From Pseudomonadota bacterium (GTDB lineage: Bacteria > Pseudomonadota > Alphaproteobacteria > Reyranellales > Reyranellaceae): a DNA stretch of 64,000 bases. Numbering within the stretch: the stretch's first letter is position 1; every line of letters starts with the position of its first letter. The position numbers were made by a program, and so were the translations under genes. A model generated the notes under the pieces. The model was not told where the DNA came from. It worked only from the letters and a program-made list of their open reading frames with translations, and searched no databases. Shown piece after piece: positions 9,250-20,397 of this stretch. The DNA lies in the NCBI GenBank assembly GCA_018240685.1, contig JAFEFG010000008.1, positions 1 to 64,000 of the forward strand, read 5' to 3'.

Positions 9250-9536
9250 CGCCCCGCCTCCCGCTTGCCAATCTGCGTCGCCACGGCCATGCCCTCGCGC
9301 ACCGGCACGAGGCAGCCCTGCCGGTTGCCGACGCCGTCGATCGTCACCAGGCAGTCGAAGCAGACGCCCATCAGGCAGTAGGGTGCACGCGGCGCGCCGG
9401 TGACCGGCGTGGTCCGGCAGTGGTCGATGCCGGCCGCCAGCAGCGCCGCCGCCACCGTGTCGCCGATCCGGGCCCGCACAGGCTGGCCGTCGACCGTGAT
9501 GGTCACGGTCGCCGTGTCATGCAGCCTCTTGAACAT
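9246..9536 (-). CDS. Small (2Fe-2S)-binding subunit (HcnA/OoxA-associated type)
   Basis: A 96-residue ferredoxin-like protein. The start at 9536 (MFKRLHDTATVTITVDGQ) has a clear ACGGAGG site; a longer frame upstream has no such support. The cysteine set APYCLMGVCFDCLVTIDG plus a later RQGCLVP matches the plant-type [2Fe-2S] subunit of HcnABC-like dehydrogenases (C-x4-C-x2-C ... C). It overlaps the first DAO gene by 20 bases and the alpha-subunit gene by 4, so all three should be translated together and assembled as one enzyme. Confidence 0.9.
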   Translation of the reverse strand: MFKRLHDTATVTITVDGQPVRARIGDTVAAALLAAGIDHCRTTPVTGAPRAPYCLMGVCFDCLVTIDGVGNRQGCLVPVREGMAVATQIGKREAGR

Positions 9537-10641
9537 GGAACCTCCGTGCGCTGAAGGGAGCGACCAGCGCCTTGTCGAGGGCGCCGCGGGCAATCATCGG
9601 CGCCACGGTGAGCGCGTGATTGGCCGCGAGCGTGACGCCCGAATGGCAGCAGAGCACGAAGGCGCCGGGATGCGTCTCCGACTCGTCGTAGATGGGGAAG
9701 CCGTCCTGGGTCATGACGCGGATCGCACTCCAGGTGCGCACCACATTGACGTTGGCCAGCAGCGGGAACTGCCGCACCGCGCGCTCGGCCTCGGTTGCGG
9801 CAACGCCCAACGTGATACGGGCGGGATCGGTGCCCTCCTCCTTGGAATCGCCGATCATCACCGTGCCCTCGTCGGTCTGGCGCAGCGTCACCACGGGATA
9901 GTTCAGGAACGGCCGCAGCCGCTCGGTGACGACGATCTGGCCGCGTTCGGGCTTCATCGGCGCCTCGAGGCCGACCATCGGCGCCAGCCGCATGTTGGCG
10001 TTGCCGGCGGCGAGCGCCACCCGCCCCGCCCTCACCTCGCCCTGCGGCGTCAGCAACCGGAAGACGCCGCCTTCGCGCTGGATGTCGTCGACGCGATGGC
10101 TGGGCAGGTAGTCGACGCCGCGTGCGTGGATCGCCTGGTGCAGCGTGCGGAACAGGCGCAGCGAATTCACGTGGCCGTCGAGCGGGCAGTAGCTTGCGCC
10201 CACGACCTCGGGCCCGATGTCCGGCAGCATCCGGGCGACCTGCGAATGATCGAGGATCTCGGTCTTGTAGTCGACGATGCCGGGCTGGTTGTGCAGCCGC
10301 TTCAGGACCTCGGCGCGCGCCTCCAGTTCCTTCTCCGACAAGGCGAGATGGAAACCGCCCGGCCGCTGGAAGCAGACATCGAGGCCGGTCTCGTCCTTGA
10401 GGATCGCGGCGAAGCCCGCCCAGGCGTCGGACGAGCGGATGGTCCAGCCAGCATAGGGCGCCAGCCCCAGCCCCTTGCTCTGCACCCACACGAGGGCGAA
10501 GTTGCCGCGGCTTGCGCGCACGGCGCGATCGCCTTCGTCCAGCAGCGCCACGCGACAGCCTTCGCGTGCGAGGCCCCAGGCAGTGGCGGCGCCGACTAGG
10601 CCGCCGCCCACGACGGCGACGTCGTATTCCCTAGCGGCCAT
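9517..10641 (-). CDS. FAD-dependent amine oxidoreductase (DAO superfamily, HcnC/OoxB-like), first DAO subunit
   Basis: A 374-residue DAO-family flavoprotein. The Rossmann motif is VAVVGGGLVGAATAWGLA with RVALLDEGD at the end of strand 2. RGNFALVWVQSKG contains the region that usually contacts the flavin. MKPERGQIVVTERL and CCHSGVTLAANHALTVAPMI are typical of HcnC, OoxB and LhpB-like beta subunits, which hold the substrate amine at FAD. Its start overlaps the upstream permease stop by 11 bases. With the alpha and [2Fe-2S] subunits it makes a recognisable opine/hydroxyproline-type dehydrogenase; the substrate itself is not shown by sequence. Confidence 0.9.
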   Translation of the reverse strand: MAAREYDVAVVGGGLVGAATAWGLAREGCRVALLDEGDRAVRASRGNFALVWVQSKGLGLAPYAGWTIRSSDAWAGFAAILKDETGLDVCFQRPGGFHLALSEKELEARAEVLKRLHNQPGIVDYKTEILDHSQVARMLPDIGPEVVGASYCPLDGHVNSLRLFRTLHQAIHARGVDYLPSHRVDDIQREGGVFRLLTPQGEVRAGRVALAAGNANMRLAPMVGLEAPMKPERGQIVVTERLRPFLNYPVVTLRQTDEGTVMIGDSKEEGTDPARITLGVAATEAERAVRQFPLLANVNVVRTWSAIRVMTQDGFPIYDESETHPGAFVLCCHSGVTLAANHALTVAPMIARGALDKALVAPFSARRFHVQEAA

Positions 10642-11437
10642 GGCTGCCCTTTCCGACCAGCAGACGCTCGAGCCCGTAGGCGCGATCGAGCGCGATCAAC
10701 GCGGCGACGGTGATGGCGATCACGCAGGCCGAGACCGAGGTCACGAGCGGATCGATATTGTCCTGAATGTAGAGGAACATGCGCACGGGGAGGGTCTCGG
10801 TTCCGGGGGCTGCGATGAACACCGTCATCGTCACCTCGTCAAACGAATTGATGAAGGCGAGCGCCCAGCCGCTCACTAGGCCGGGCAGGACCAGCGGCAG
10901 GGTGATGCGCTTGAGTACCGTCGCCTCCGACGCGCCGAGCGACACGGCGGCATGCTCGATGCGGCTGTCGAGGCCGACGGCGGAGGCGAGCGTGAGCCGC
11001 AGCGCGAAGGGCAGCACGATCACGATGTGTGACAGCACCAGTCCGGCAAAGGTGCCGCCAAGGCCGATCTCGGTGAAGAAGCGCAGGAAGGCGATGCCCA
11101 GCACGACATGCGGGATCATCAGCGGCGACATGAACAGCGTCGTCATCGCCTCGCGCCCAGCGAATTGATGCCGTGCGATCGCCAGCGCCGCCGGCACCGA
11201 AACCGCCACCGCCAGCGCCGAAGACAGGGCACCCAGACCGAGGCTGCGCCAGAAGGCCGAAACGAACTCCGGATAGCGCCCGATGGCGTAGAACCAGCGC
11301 AGCGACCAGTGGCGGACCGGGAACGAGAGAAATCCCTCCGGCGTGAAGGCGACCCAGCACACGACCAGGATCGGCGTCAGCATGAAGACCACGAACAGCG
11401 CGTGATAGGCGAGCGCCAGGGGCCCGTTGCGGCTCAC
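10631..11437 (-). CDS. ABC transporter permease, PotC type
   Basis: A 268-residue inner membrane permease with six hydrophobic segments. The EAA loop is present as AAVSLGASEATVLKRITLPLVLPGL (about residues 170-195), which docks to the ATPase. The start is GTG at 11437, overlapping the previous permease stop as GTGA. Together with the permease at 11434-12285, the ATPase at 12282-13208 and the binding protein at 13829-14863 it forms a complete spermidine/putrescine- or opine-type importer. Placement directly before the amine dehydrogenase genes suggests that the importer delivers their substrate. Confidence 0.92.
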   Translation of the reverse strand: MSRNGPLALAYHALFVVFMLTPILVVCWVAFTPEGFLSFPVRHWSLRWFYAIGRYPEFVSAFWRSLGLGALSSALAVAVSVPAALAIARHQFAGREAMTTLFMSPLMIPHVVLGIAFLRFFTEIGLGGTFAGLVLSHIVIVLPFALRLTLASAVGLDSRIEHAAVSLGASEATVLKRITLPLVLPGLVSGWALAFINSFDEVTMTVFIAAPGTETLPVRMFLYIQDNIDPLVTSVSACVIAITVAALIALDRAYGLERLLVGKGSHGR

Positions 11438-12285
11438 CGGAACACCTGCCCGTAGCGGCGCTCGACCAGGCGGTTGGCACCCACCACGATGATGACCAGC
11501 GCGACCAGCAGCAGCACCGCCACCACCGCGCCCAACGGCCAGTTCAACGTATTGAGGAATTCATCGTAGGCCAGCGTCGAGGCGACCTTGAGCCGCCGGC
11601 CGCCGATGATGGCCGGCGTCGCAAAGGCCGAGGCGGCAAGCGCAAAGACGATCACCGCGCCCGACAGGATGCCCGGCATCGCCTGCGGCAGCACGATGCG
11701 CCGCATCACCGTGAACGGCCCCGCCCCGAGCGCGATCGCCGCATTCTCCACCTGCGGATCGAGGCGCTGCAGTGCCGCCCATACCGACAGCACCATGTAG
11801 GGCATCAGCACATGCACCAGCGCCACCACCATGCCGGTCTCGGTGAACATGAAGGGCAGCGGCGTATCGATCAGGCCGAGCTCCATCAGCGCCTTGTTCA
11901 CCAGCCCCTCGCTGCCGCCGAACAGGAGCGCCCAGCCCAGCGTGCGGGCGACGACGGAGATCAGGAGCGGCCCCAGGATCACCAGCAGGAAGATGCCGCG
12001 CCACGGGCTCCTCATGCGGCTCAGGATATAGGCCTCGGGCGCGCCGAAGACGGCGGAGAACAGCGTGACCAGCAGGGCGATGCGGAAGGTCCGCTCGAAC
12101 ATCTCAGCGTAGTAGGAATCGGAGAAGACCTCGCGCCAGTTCTTCAGGATGAAGACCGGCTCGATGCCCTTGTACTGACCCCAGTCATGAAAGGTGAGCA
12201 CGACCGTCATGCCCAGCGGCACGATCACGATCGCCGCGAACAGCAGCAGCGCGGGCAACGCGAGAAGATAGGGTGTGGATTTCAC
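11434..12285 (-). CDS. ABC transporter permease, PotB type
   Basis: A 283-residue permease. GTG at 12285 overlaps the ATPase stop as GTGA and is preferred over a GTG five codons upstream. The first helix is STPYLLALPALLLFAAIVIVPLG. The EAA loop is NAAIALGAGPFTVMRRIVLPQAMPGI. There are about six transmembrane helices, normal for PotB-like proteins. It pairs with the PotC-type permease that follows with a 4-base overlap. Confidence 0.91.
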   Translation of the reverse strand: MKSTPYLLALPALLLFAAIVIVPLGMTVVLTFHDWGQYKGIEPVFILKNWREVFSDSYYAEMFERTFRIALLVTLFSAVFGAPEAYILSRMRSPWRGIFLLVILGPLLISVVARTLGWALLFGGSEGLVNKALMELGLIDTPLPFMFTETGMVVALVHVLMPYMVLSVWAALQRLDPQVENAAIALGAGPFTVMRRIVLPQAMPGILSGAVIVFALAASAFATPAIIGGRRLKVASTLAYDEFLNTLNWPLGAVVAVLLLVALVIIVVGANRLVERRYGQVFR

Positions 12286-13208
12286 GCCCGTGCCTCCCAC
12301 ACCAGATGCACCGCCGCGCCCTCCTCGGGCATCGCATCGCCGGTATTCTGGCGGATGACGGTGACGAGACCCGACGCCGTGTCGACCTGGTAGAGCCAGT
12401 GGTTGCCCTGGAAGATGCGCGTGCGCACCGTGCCCACCAGTCCCGCCGCCGCGAAGGCGATGCGCTCCGGACGGACGGCGACGCCGTTCACGAGATTGGT
12501 CTTGCCGAGGAAGCTGGCGACGAAGGCCGTCGCCGGGTGTTCATAGGCCTCGAGCGGCGTCGCGATCTGCTCGGCGCGCCCCTTGTTCATCACGACGACG
12601 CGGTCGCTGAGCGCCATCGCCTCGGCCTGGTCGTGCGTGACCAGGATCGTGGTCGTGCCGACGGTGCGCTGGATCTGGCGCAGCTCGATCTGCATCTCCT
12701 CGCGCAGCTTGGCGTCGAGGTTGGACAGCGGCTCGTCGAGCAGCAGGATGCGCGGCCGGATGACAAGCGCGCGCGCCAGTGCCACGCGCTGCTGCTGGCC
12801 CCCGGAGAGCTGGCGCGGATAGCGTGCCGCGAACGCGCCGAGTCCCACCAGCTCCAGCGCATCGGCGACCCGCCTGGCGCGCTCGGCCGCGGCAATTCCC
12901 TGCATCTCCAGGCCGAACGCGACATTCTCCGTCGCCGTCATGTGCGGGAAGAGCGCATAGCTCTGGAACACGATGCCGAGCCCGCGCTTCGCCGGCTTCA
13001 CCGCCAGCAGGTCCTCGCCCTCCAGCCGGATGGCGCCGCTGCTCGGCTCGACGAAGCCCGCGATCATCTGCAGCGTCGTCGTCTTGCCGCAGCCGGACGG
13101 TCCCAGAAGGGAGATGAACTCCCCCTTCTCGACTCCAAGCGACAGGCCGTCGACGGCGGTCTGCGTGCCGAACCGCTTGCTGAGATTGTCGAGTGCCAGG
13201 AAGGCCAT
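12282..13208 (-). CDS. ABC transporter ATP-binding protein, PotA/UgpC-like
   Basis: A 308-residue ATPase. Walker A is GPSGCGKTT near residue 35, the Q-loop is [11 protein letters not shown], the signature is [15 protein letters not shown], Walker B is [15 protein letters not shown], and the H-loop is [11 protein letters not shown] short C-terminal TOBE-like region follows (VRPERIAF... about residues 235-308), smaller than in classical PotA (about 370 residues). It energises the import of the amine-type ligand. It starts 6 bases after the phosphatase gene and its stop overlaps the PotB-type gene. Confidence 0.93.
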   Translation of the reverse strand: MAFLALDNLSKRFGTQTAVDGLSLGVEKGEFISLLGPSGCGKTTTLQMIAGFVEPSSGAIRLEGEDLLAVKPAKRGLGIVFQSYALFPHMTATENVAFGLEMQGIAAAERARRVADALELVGLGAFAARYPRQLSGGQQQRVALARALVIRPRILLLDEPLSNLDAKLREEMQIELRQIQRTVGTTTILVTHDQAEAMALSDRVVVMNKGRAEQIATPLEAYEHPATAFVASFLGKTNLVNGVAVRPERIAFAAAGLVGTVRTRIFQGNHWLYQVDTASGLVTVIRQNTGDAMPEEGAAVHLVWEARA

Positions 13209-13214
13209 GCGTGG

Positions 13215-13865
13215 TCAGCCCGTGATGCGCGTCGCCGCGCCGCCGTGCAGACGATAGAAAGCGTCCTGCGGTTGATCCATGGTCAGCACCTCGGCGTCGG
13301 GAACGCCCAGGAACAGCCCCCGCAATACCCGTCCGATGGCGCCATGGGCGAACACCACCACCGGGCGCTCGGCTGCCACCCCGAGGATGTCGTCGAGCGC
13401 CGGCCGGACACGCTCCACCGCCATGACGTAGTTCTCGCCATTGGGCGGCACATAGCGCCAGTGATCGAGCCGCCGCGCCGCGATGGCGCCGGGCCAGCGC
13501 GCCTCGATTTCGGGAAGGCTCAAGCCGTCCCAATCGCCCCAGCTCATCTCGCGCAAGCGGGGATCGAGGCTCTGCTCGTCATGGGCAAGGCCGGCAGCCT
13601 CGGCCGCGATCGCCAGCGTCTCGCGCACGCGGCCGAGCGGGCTCGCGCGGACGACGACGTCGCCCGCCTGGTAGCCGGCAAGGGCAAGCTCGCGCGCCAG
13701 CGCCTGCCCCATGATGCGGGCCTGTTCGCGTCCGGCCGTCGTCAGTGGCGAGTCGAGATGGCCCTGGGCCCGCTTCTCGGCGTTCCACACCGTCTCGCCA
13801 TGCCGGAAGAGATAGATCGGATGGTGGCTCAGCGCTCGACCTCGCGGTTCCAGCGCTTGGTCCAC
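13215..13865 (-). CDS. Histidine phosphatase family protein
   Basis: A protein of up to 216 residues in the phosphoglycerate-mutase-like phosphatase superfamily. The catalytic motif is YLFRHGETVWNAEKRAQG, and the second catalytic His is in VVVFAHGAIGRVLRG. The middle holds ASPLGRVRETL and REMSWGDWDGLSL, typical of cobalamin/alpha-ribazole phosphatase-like members. The start is uncertain: GTG at 13865 lies inside the previous gene, and the only other nearby option is a CTG at that gene's stop. It sits between the binding-protein gene and the ATPase gene of one transporter, an unusual place for a phosphatase. The substrate is unknown. Confidence 0.82.
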   Translation of the reverse strand: MDQALEPRGRALSHHPIYLFRHGETVWNAEKRAQGHLDSPLTTAGREQARIMGQALARELALAGYQAGDVVVRASPLGRVRETLAIAAEAAGLAHDEQSLDPRLREMSWGDWDGLSLPEIEARWPGAIAARRLDHWRYVPPNGENYVMAVERVRPALDDILGVAAERPVVVFAHGAIGRVLRGLFLGVPDAEVLTMDQPQDAFYRLHGGAATRITG

Positions 13866-14863
13866 TCCTCGCGATGGGCGTTGATCGTATCCCAGTCGGG
13901 AGTGACGATCAGCTTGGCGCGCGCGCCGACCGGGGCCATGCGCAGCTCCGGCATGTTGACGTCAACCTTGGTGTTGACCGGCCCGTTGCCCATCTTCTTG
14001 GCCATGAGCGTCTGCACGTCGGCCGAGATCAGCGTCTTGATGAGCTCATGCGCCAGCGGATTGACCTTGGCCTTGGCCACCGGGCAGGCGGAGGCGAGCA
14101 GGATCGGCGCCCCTTCCTTGGGATAGATGAAATCGACCGGAAAGCCCGTATTGGCGAAGGCCTGAACGCGGCCGGTGCCCCAGACGGCGATGTTGGCCTG
14201 GCCCGACTGGAACAGCTCCGTCATCTTGCCCGGCGACGGTTCGTAGACCAGCACGTTGGGATTGACGTCGTTCTTCATCACCTTGAAGCCCGGCTCGATG
14301 TTCTTCTCGCCGCCGCCGTTCATGCGCGCGAACATCACGAGCGTGTACAGGCCGTAGGTATTGTTGATCGGCGGGATGACGAGCTGCTTCTTGAACTTGG
14401 GATCCTTGAGGTCGTTCCAGGAGGTCGGCGTCGCCCAGCCCTTCTCCTTGAAGACCTTGGTGTTGATCATCAGGCCGGTGCCGGTCTGGCCGACGGCGAC
14501 CGCCTTGTCGTCCTTGTAGAGGGCGGCGGGATAGAGGTCGTCCTTCTTCAGCCCTTCGATCTTGGTGCAGAAGCCGAGCTGGATCGCCTGGTACATCGGG
14601 CCGTCATCGACGATCGCCACGTCGATCACCTGATTGGCCTTCTGCGCCTGGAGCTTGGCGAGCGTATCGGTCGAATTGCCGGCGACGTATTCGATCTTTA
14701 CCCCGTGCTTGGCCTCGAAGGCCGGGAACACCTCCTTGCGCAGGAGCGAATCCCAGACGCCGCCATAGCCTGCGACGGTAAGAGTCTGTTGTGCCGAAAC
14801 CGACGTCGCGACCAGCAGGCCGATCGTGCCCGCCAGCCCCGCAATCCAGGATGAACGCCCCAT
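13829..14863 (-). CDS. ABC transporter periplasmic binding protein, spermidine/putrescine-opine type
   Basis: A 344-residue extracellular solute-binding protein. The start at 14863 (MGRSSWIAGLAG) has a GGAGGGG site; a signal peptide ends near VSAQQTLTVAGYGGVWD. The mature lobe begins with the PotD/family 1-type pattern GGVWDSLLRKEVFPAFEAKHGVKIEYVAGNS in shortened form, followed by IDVAIVDDGPMYQAIQLG. It is the first gene of the leftward ten-gene operon ending at 5646 and is divergent from a LysR gene. The ligand is probably a cationic or zwitterionic amine, inferred from family and neighbours. Confidence 0.9.
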   Translation of the reverse strand: MGRSSWIAGLAGTIGLLVATSVSAQQTLTVAGYGGVWDSLLRKEVFPAFEAKHGVKIEYVAGNSTDTLAKLQAQKANQVIDVAIVDDGPMYQAIQLGFCTKIEGLKKDDLYPAALYKDDKAVAVGQTGTGLMINTKVFKEKGWATPTSWNDLKDPKFKKQLVIPPINNTYGLYTLVMFARMNGGGEKNIEPGFKVMKNDVNPNVLVYEPSPGKMTELFQSGQANIAVWGTGRVQAFANTGFPVDFIYPKEGAPILLASACPVAKAKVNPLAHELIKTLISADVQTLMAKKMGNGPVNTKVDVNMPELRMAPVGARAKLIVTPDWDTINAHREEWTKRWNREVER

Positions 14864-14976
14864 CTGCCCCTCCGTTTGCCCGTTTTGAAGGCTGCCCGGA
14901 CAATGGTCATCGGCCGTCACGATGTCGTCAAATTCGAAATCGCAGGCAGCTTCATGCCAAAATGTTATAGAGCGCC
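14864..14976. promoter_or_regulatory. Divergent control region between the amine operon and its LysR regulator
   Basis: This 113-base gap separates two divergent starts, the usual place for LysR autoregulation and target activation. An imperfect palindrome around attcgaaat (14931-14939), within a TCAAATTCGAAATCG context, fits the T-N11-A style of LysR boxes only loosely. I do not see a convincing sigma-70 pair on the leftward side. The assignment rests mainly on gene arrangement. Confidence 0.4.
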
Positions 14977-15897
14977 ATGCGTGGCCTGAATCCCCGCCAG
15001 ATCGAAGCCTTCCGCGCCGTCCTGCTGACCGGCGGCGTCAGTTCGGCCGCTGCCCTCATGAACGTCACCCAACCGGCCGTGAGCCGGATGATCCGCGACC
15101 TGCAGCGCCAACTCGGCCTCACGCTGTTCGAGCGCCGCGGCACAGGCCTGGTGCCGACCAGCGAGGCGCTGTCGCTCTACGCCGAAGTCGAGCGGGCGTT
15201 CGTGGGGCTGGACCGCATCGCCCAGATGGCGACCGAACTGCGTACGCGCGGCGCGGGCTTCCTGCGCATCGCCGCCCTGCCCGCGCTGGCCAACGGCTTC
15301 CTGCCCCGCTTCGTCGGCCACTTCCTCGCCGACCGCCCCAAGCTCGATGTCGTCCTGTCGGGCCTCGTCTCGCACGCGGTCGTCGCCGCCGTGGCGCAGG
15401 GCCAGTGCGACCTGGGCTTCGCCGAGGCCTCGATCGAGCATGCGGCCGTGCGGCACGAGCGCATGCCGGCCGCGCGCCTGGTCGCGGTACTGCCCGAAGG
15501 ACATCGGCTGGCGCGCAGGAAGCGGCTTCAGCCGCGGGATTTCGAGGGCGAGAGCTTCATCTCGCTCGGCCACTCCTCGGTCTCGCGCTTTCGCATCGAC
15601 CGTGTCTTCGCCGCGCATGGCGTCAACCGCATCATGCGCATCGAGACGCCGTTGTCCGAGATCGCCTGCTCCTTCGCGGCCTCGGGTGCCGGCGTGACGC
15701 TCTGCGAGCCTTTCACCGCCACAGAATACGCAACGCGCGGCATCGTCGTCCGTCCCTTCGAGCCGCGAGTCGATTTCGAGTTCGCCGCCCTCTCCGCCGC
15801 ACAACGCGCGCTGCCGGCCGTGACGCGGGAATTCATCGACGCCTTCAGGTCGCATGTCGCGGCGTTCCTGCGCGGCGGCCAGTCCGCACGACCGTAG
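14977..15897 (+). CDS. LysR family transcriptional regulator (OccR/NocR-like)
   Basis: A 306-residue LTTR. The winged helix-turn-helix occupies residues 1-60 (RQIEAFRAVLLTGGVSSAA, TQPAVSRMIRDLQRQLGL, LFERRGTGLVPT). The C-terminal effector domain follows from about residue 90 with the usual RIAALPAL and LVAVLPEGHRLA strands. It is divergent from the ABC-amine dehydrogenase operon and probably activates it when the imported compound is present. The OccR/NocR-like impression comes from the N-terminal sequence and the neighbouring opine-type genes. Confidence 0.92.
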   Translation: MRGLNPRQIEAFRAVLLTGGVSSAAALMNVTQPAVSRMIRDLQRQLGLTLFERRGTGLVPTSEALSLYAEVERAFVGLDRIAQMATELRTRGAGFLRIAALPALANGFLPRFVGHFLADRPKLDVVLSGLVSHAVVAAVAQGQCDLGFAEASIEHAAVRHERMPAARLVAVLPEGHRLARRKRLQPRDFEGESFISLGHSSVSRFRIDRVFAAHGVNRIMRIETPLSEIACSFAASGAGVTLCEPFTATEYATRGIVVRPFEPRVDFEFAALSAAQRALPAVTREFIDAFRSHVAAFLRGGQSARP

Positions 15898-15939
15898 GAC
15901 CGGACCGTCAGCCGGGTCGCGGTCGTGCGCGAGCTGCGC

Positions 15940-17870
<1,931 letters not shown>

Positions 17871-18053
17871 CTATCACCGAAGCCCATGGTCGCGGGCAAG
17901 GGGTTTCAGGTCGTGCACGTCAGGGGGCCAGGTCGCGGTCGAGCGGCTGCAGTGCCGAGGCAAGATGTCAGGTGGGTTACGGAGGAGGCTCGGCCGCGAG
18001 GCTTTCAATCCCGGTGCTGGGCGTCTAACCTTCCTGGAATAGCGGAGGGACGC

Positions 18054-20396
18054 ATGGCGAAATTCGGTATCGGTCAATCGGTTCGCAGAGTTGAGGATCC
18101 GCGCCTGCTGACGGGCGGCGGTCGCTACACCGACGACACGAAGCTCGCCCAGCCTGCCGCGCGCGCCTACGTGCTGCGCAGCCCGCACGCCCATGCCGAT
18201 ATCCGGAAGATCGACACGACCGCCGCCAAAAAAGCGCCCGGCGTGCTGCTGGTCCTGACCGGCGACGACGTGAAGAAGGCGGGCTTCGGCGACCTGCCCT
18301 GCCTCGTGCCGGTGACCAACCGCGACGGCACCCCGCGCGCCGAAACCTCGCGGCCGATGCTGGCGCAGGGCCGCGTGCGCCACGTCGGCGATCCGGTGGC
18401 CCTTGTCGTCGCCGAGACGCTGGAACAGGCCAAGGATGCCGCCGAGCTGATCGAGGTCGACTACGCGCCGCGCGGCCATACGGTCGGCACCTACGAATCG
18501 GCGCAGCCGGGCGCTCCGCTCGTCCACGACCACATCAAGGGCAACGTCGCCTTCGACTGGGAGATGGGCGATCGCGCCAGGACGGAGGCGGCCTTCGCCA
18601 AGGCCAGCCGCGTCGTGAAGCTGCAGATCGTGAACAACCGCCTGGTCGTGAACTCGATGGAGCCGCGCGGCGCCATCTGCGAGTACGATCCCAAGGACGA
18701 CCGCTCGACGCTGTGGGTCTCCTCGCAGGGCGTGAGCGTGATCCGTCCCGTTGTGGCCGACATGATCCTGAAAATCGGCCAGCCCAAGCTGCGCGTACGC
18801 ACCGGCGACGTCGGCGGCGGCTTCGGCATGAAGATCTTCGTCCATCCCGAATATCCGATGGTGGTGTGGGCCTCGCGCGAGCTGAAGCGGACCGTGAAGT
18901 GGATTCCCGACCGCCAGGAAGCCTTCCAGAGCGACGTCCAGGGCCGCGACCACGTCTCGATCGCGGAGATGGCGCTCGACAAGGATTGCAAGTTCCTCGG
19001 CCTGCGCGTGACGACCTATGCCGCGCTCGGCGCCTATCTCAGCCACTTCGGCGCCTTCATCCCGACCATGGCCGGCACCGGCATGCTGGCCGGCCTCTAC
19101 CAGACTCCGGCGATCTACGTGAACGTCAAGGGCGTCATGACCAACACCGTGCCCACCGATGCCTATCGCGGTGCGGGTCGGCCGGAAGCGGCCTACCTGC
19201 TGGAGCGCTTCGTCGATCACATCGCGCGCGAGACCGGCCTGACGCCGGACGAGATCCGCAAGCGCAATCTCGTGAAGCCGAACCAGATCCCGTGGACCAC
19301 GGCGCTGGGCGACGTCTACGACAGCGGCGACTTCGACAACGTCATGCTGAAGGGCATGGAGAAGGCCGACTGGAAGGGCTTTCCCGCCCGCCGTGCCGCC
19401 TCGCTGGCAAAGGGCAAGTGGCGCGGCATGGGCATGTCGACCTATGTCGAGAAGTGTTCCGGCGGCGCGCCGGAAAGCGCCATCGCCAAGTTCAACGACG
19501 ACGACACCATCACCGTCTATGTCGGCGTGCAGACCAACGGCCAGGGCCACGAGACGGCCTTCACGCAGATCATGTCGGCCCGACTGGGCGTCGACGCTGA
19601 GCGCATCCGCATCGTCCAGGGCGATTCGGACTTCACACCCGAAGGCATGACCGGCGGCAGCCGCTCGATCCCGGTCGCCGGCGCCGCCGTGCTCGGCGTA
19701 TCCGACAAGATCATCGCCAAGGGCAAGCAGGTTGCCGCGACCGCCATGGAGGCGAGTGCAGGCGATATCGAATATGCCGATGGCACCTTCAAGATCGTCG
19801 GCACCGACCGGCAGATGAGCCTGTTCGATGTCGCCAAGGCGGCCAAGGACCCGAAGAACGTTCCCGCGGGCGAGAAGCCCGGTCTCGACGACGACTTCAC
19901 GCGGACGCCGCAGGCGGCGACCTTCCCCAATGGCTGCCACATCTGCGAACTCGAGGTCGATCCCGACACGGGCACGATCGAGATCCTGAACTACAGCATC
20001 ATGGACGACTTCGGCACGGCGTTGAATCCGCTGCTGCTGCAGGGACAGGTGCATGGCGGCGTCGGCCAGGGCGTCGGCCAGGCGCTGACGGAGAAGACGG
20101 TCTACGATGACGAATCGGGCCAGCTCATGAGCGGCAGCTTCATGGATTATGCCCTGCCGCGCGCCGATATCGTCCCGCACGTGCACTTCGACATGCACAA
20201 CAGCCTCTGCAAGACCAATCCGCTGGGCGTGAAGGGGGCCGGCGAGGCCGGCGCCATCGGCGCGCCACCGGCGGTGGTCAATGCGATCGTCGATGCGATC
20301 CACCCGCATACGGGCGTGAAGCATGTCGACATGCCGGTGACGGCGGCGAGCCTGTGGGCGGTGATCGACGCGCATCGCGCCCGCAAGGCCGCCTGA
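18054..20396 (+). CDS. Molybdopterin-binding subunit of a xanthine dehydrogenase/CO dehydrogenase-family enzyme (CoxL form II)
   Basis: A 780-residue large subunit of a molybdenum hydroxylase. The start ATG at 18054 follows GGAGGGA. The N-terminal hammerhead domain begins GQSVRRVEDPRLLTGGGRYTDD in shortened form. The form-II active-site loop AYRGAGR is at residues 370-376; form I CO dehydrogenases carry AYXCSFR here, so it is probably not a CO oxidiser. Further marks are GDVGGGFGMK, QGHETAFTQI and GVKGAGEAGAIGAPPA with the active-site Glu. The medium FAD and small iron-sulfur subunits that normally accompany it are absent on both sides. An NTF2-like gene follows after 1 base. The substrate is probably a purine or N-heterocycle, by family only. 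Confidence 0.9.
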   Translation: MAKFGIGQSVRRVEDPRLLTGGGRYTDDTKLAQPAARAYVLRSPHAHADIRKIDTTAAKKAPGVLLVLTGDDVKKAGFGDLPCLVPVTNRDGTPRAETSRPMLAQGRVRHVGDPVALVVAETLEQAKDAAELIEVDYAPRGHTVGTYESAQPGAPLVHDHIKGNVAFDWEMGDRARTEAAFAKASRVVKLQIVNNRLVVNSMEPRGAICEYDPKDDRSTLWVSSQGVSVIRPVVADMILKIGQPKLRVRTGDVGGGFGMKIFVHPEYPMVVWASRELKRTVKWIPDRQEAFQSDVQGRDHVSIAEMALDKDCKFLGLRVTTYAALGAYLSHFGAFIPTMAGTGMLAGLYQTPAIYVNVKGVMTNTVPTDAYRGAGRPEAAYLLERFVDHIARETGLTPDEIRKRNLVKPNQIPWTTALGDVYDSGDFDNVMLKGMEKADWKGFPARRAASLAKGKWRGMGMSTYVEKCSGGAPESAIAKFNDDDTITVYVGVQTNGQGHETAFTQIMSARLGVDAERIRIVQGDSDFTPEGMTGGSRSIPVAGAAVLGVSDKIIAKGKQVAATAMEASAGDIEYADGTFKIVGTDRQMSLFDVAKAAKDPKNVPAGEKPGLDDDFTRTPQAATFPNGCHICELEVDPDTGTIEILNYSIMDDFGTALNPLLLQGQVHGGVGQGVGQALTEKTVYDDESGQLMSGSFMDYALPRADIVPHVHFDMHNSLCKTNPLGVKGAGEAGAIGAPPAVVNAIVDAIHPHTGVKHVDMPVTAASLWAVIDAHRARKAA

Positions 20397-20397
20397 G

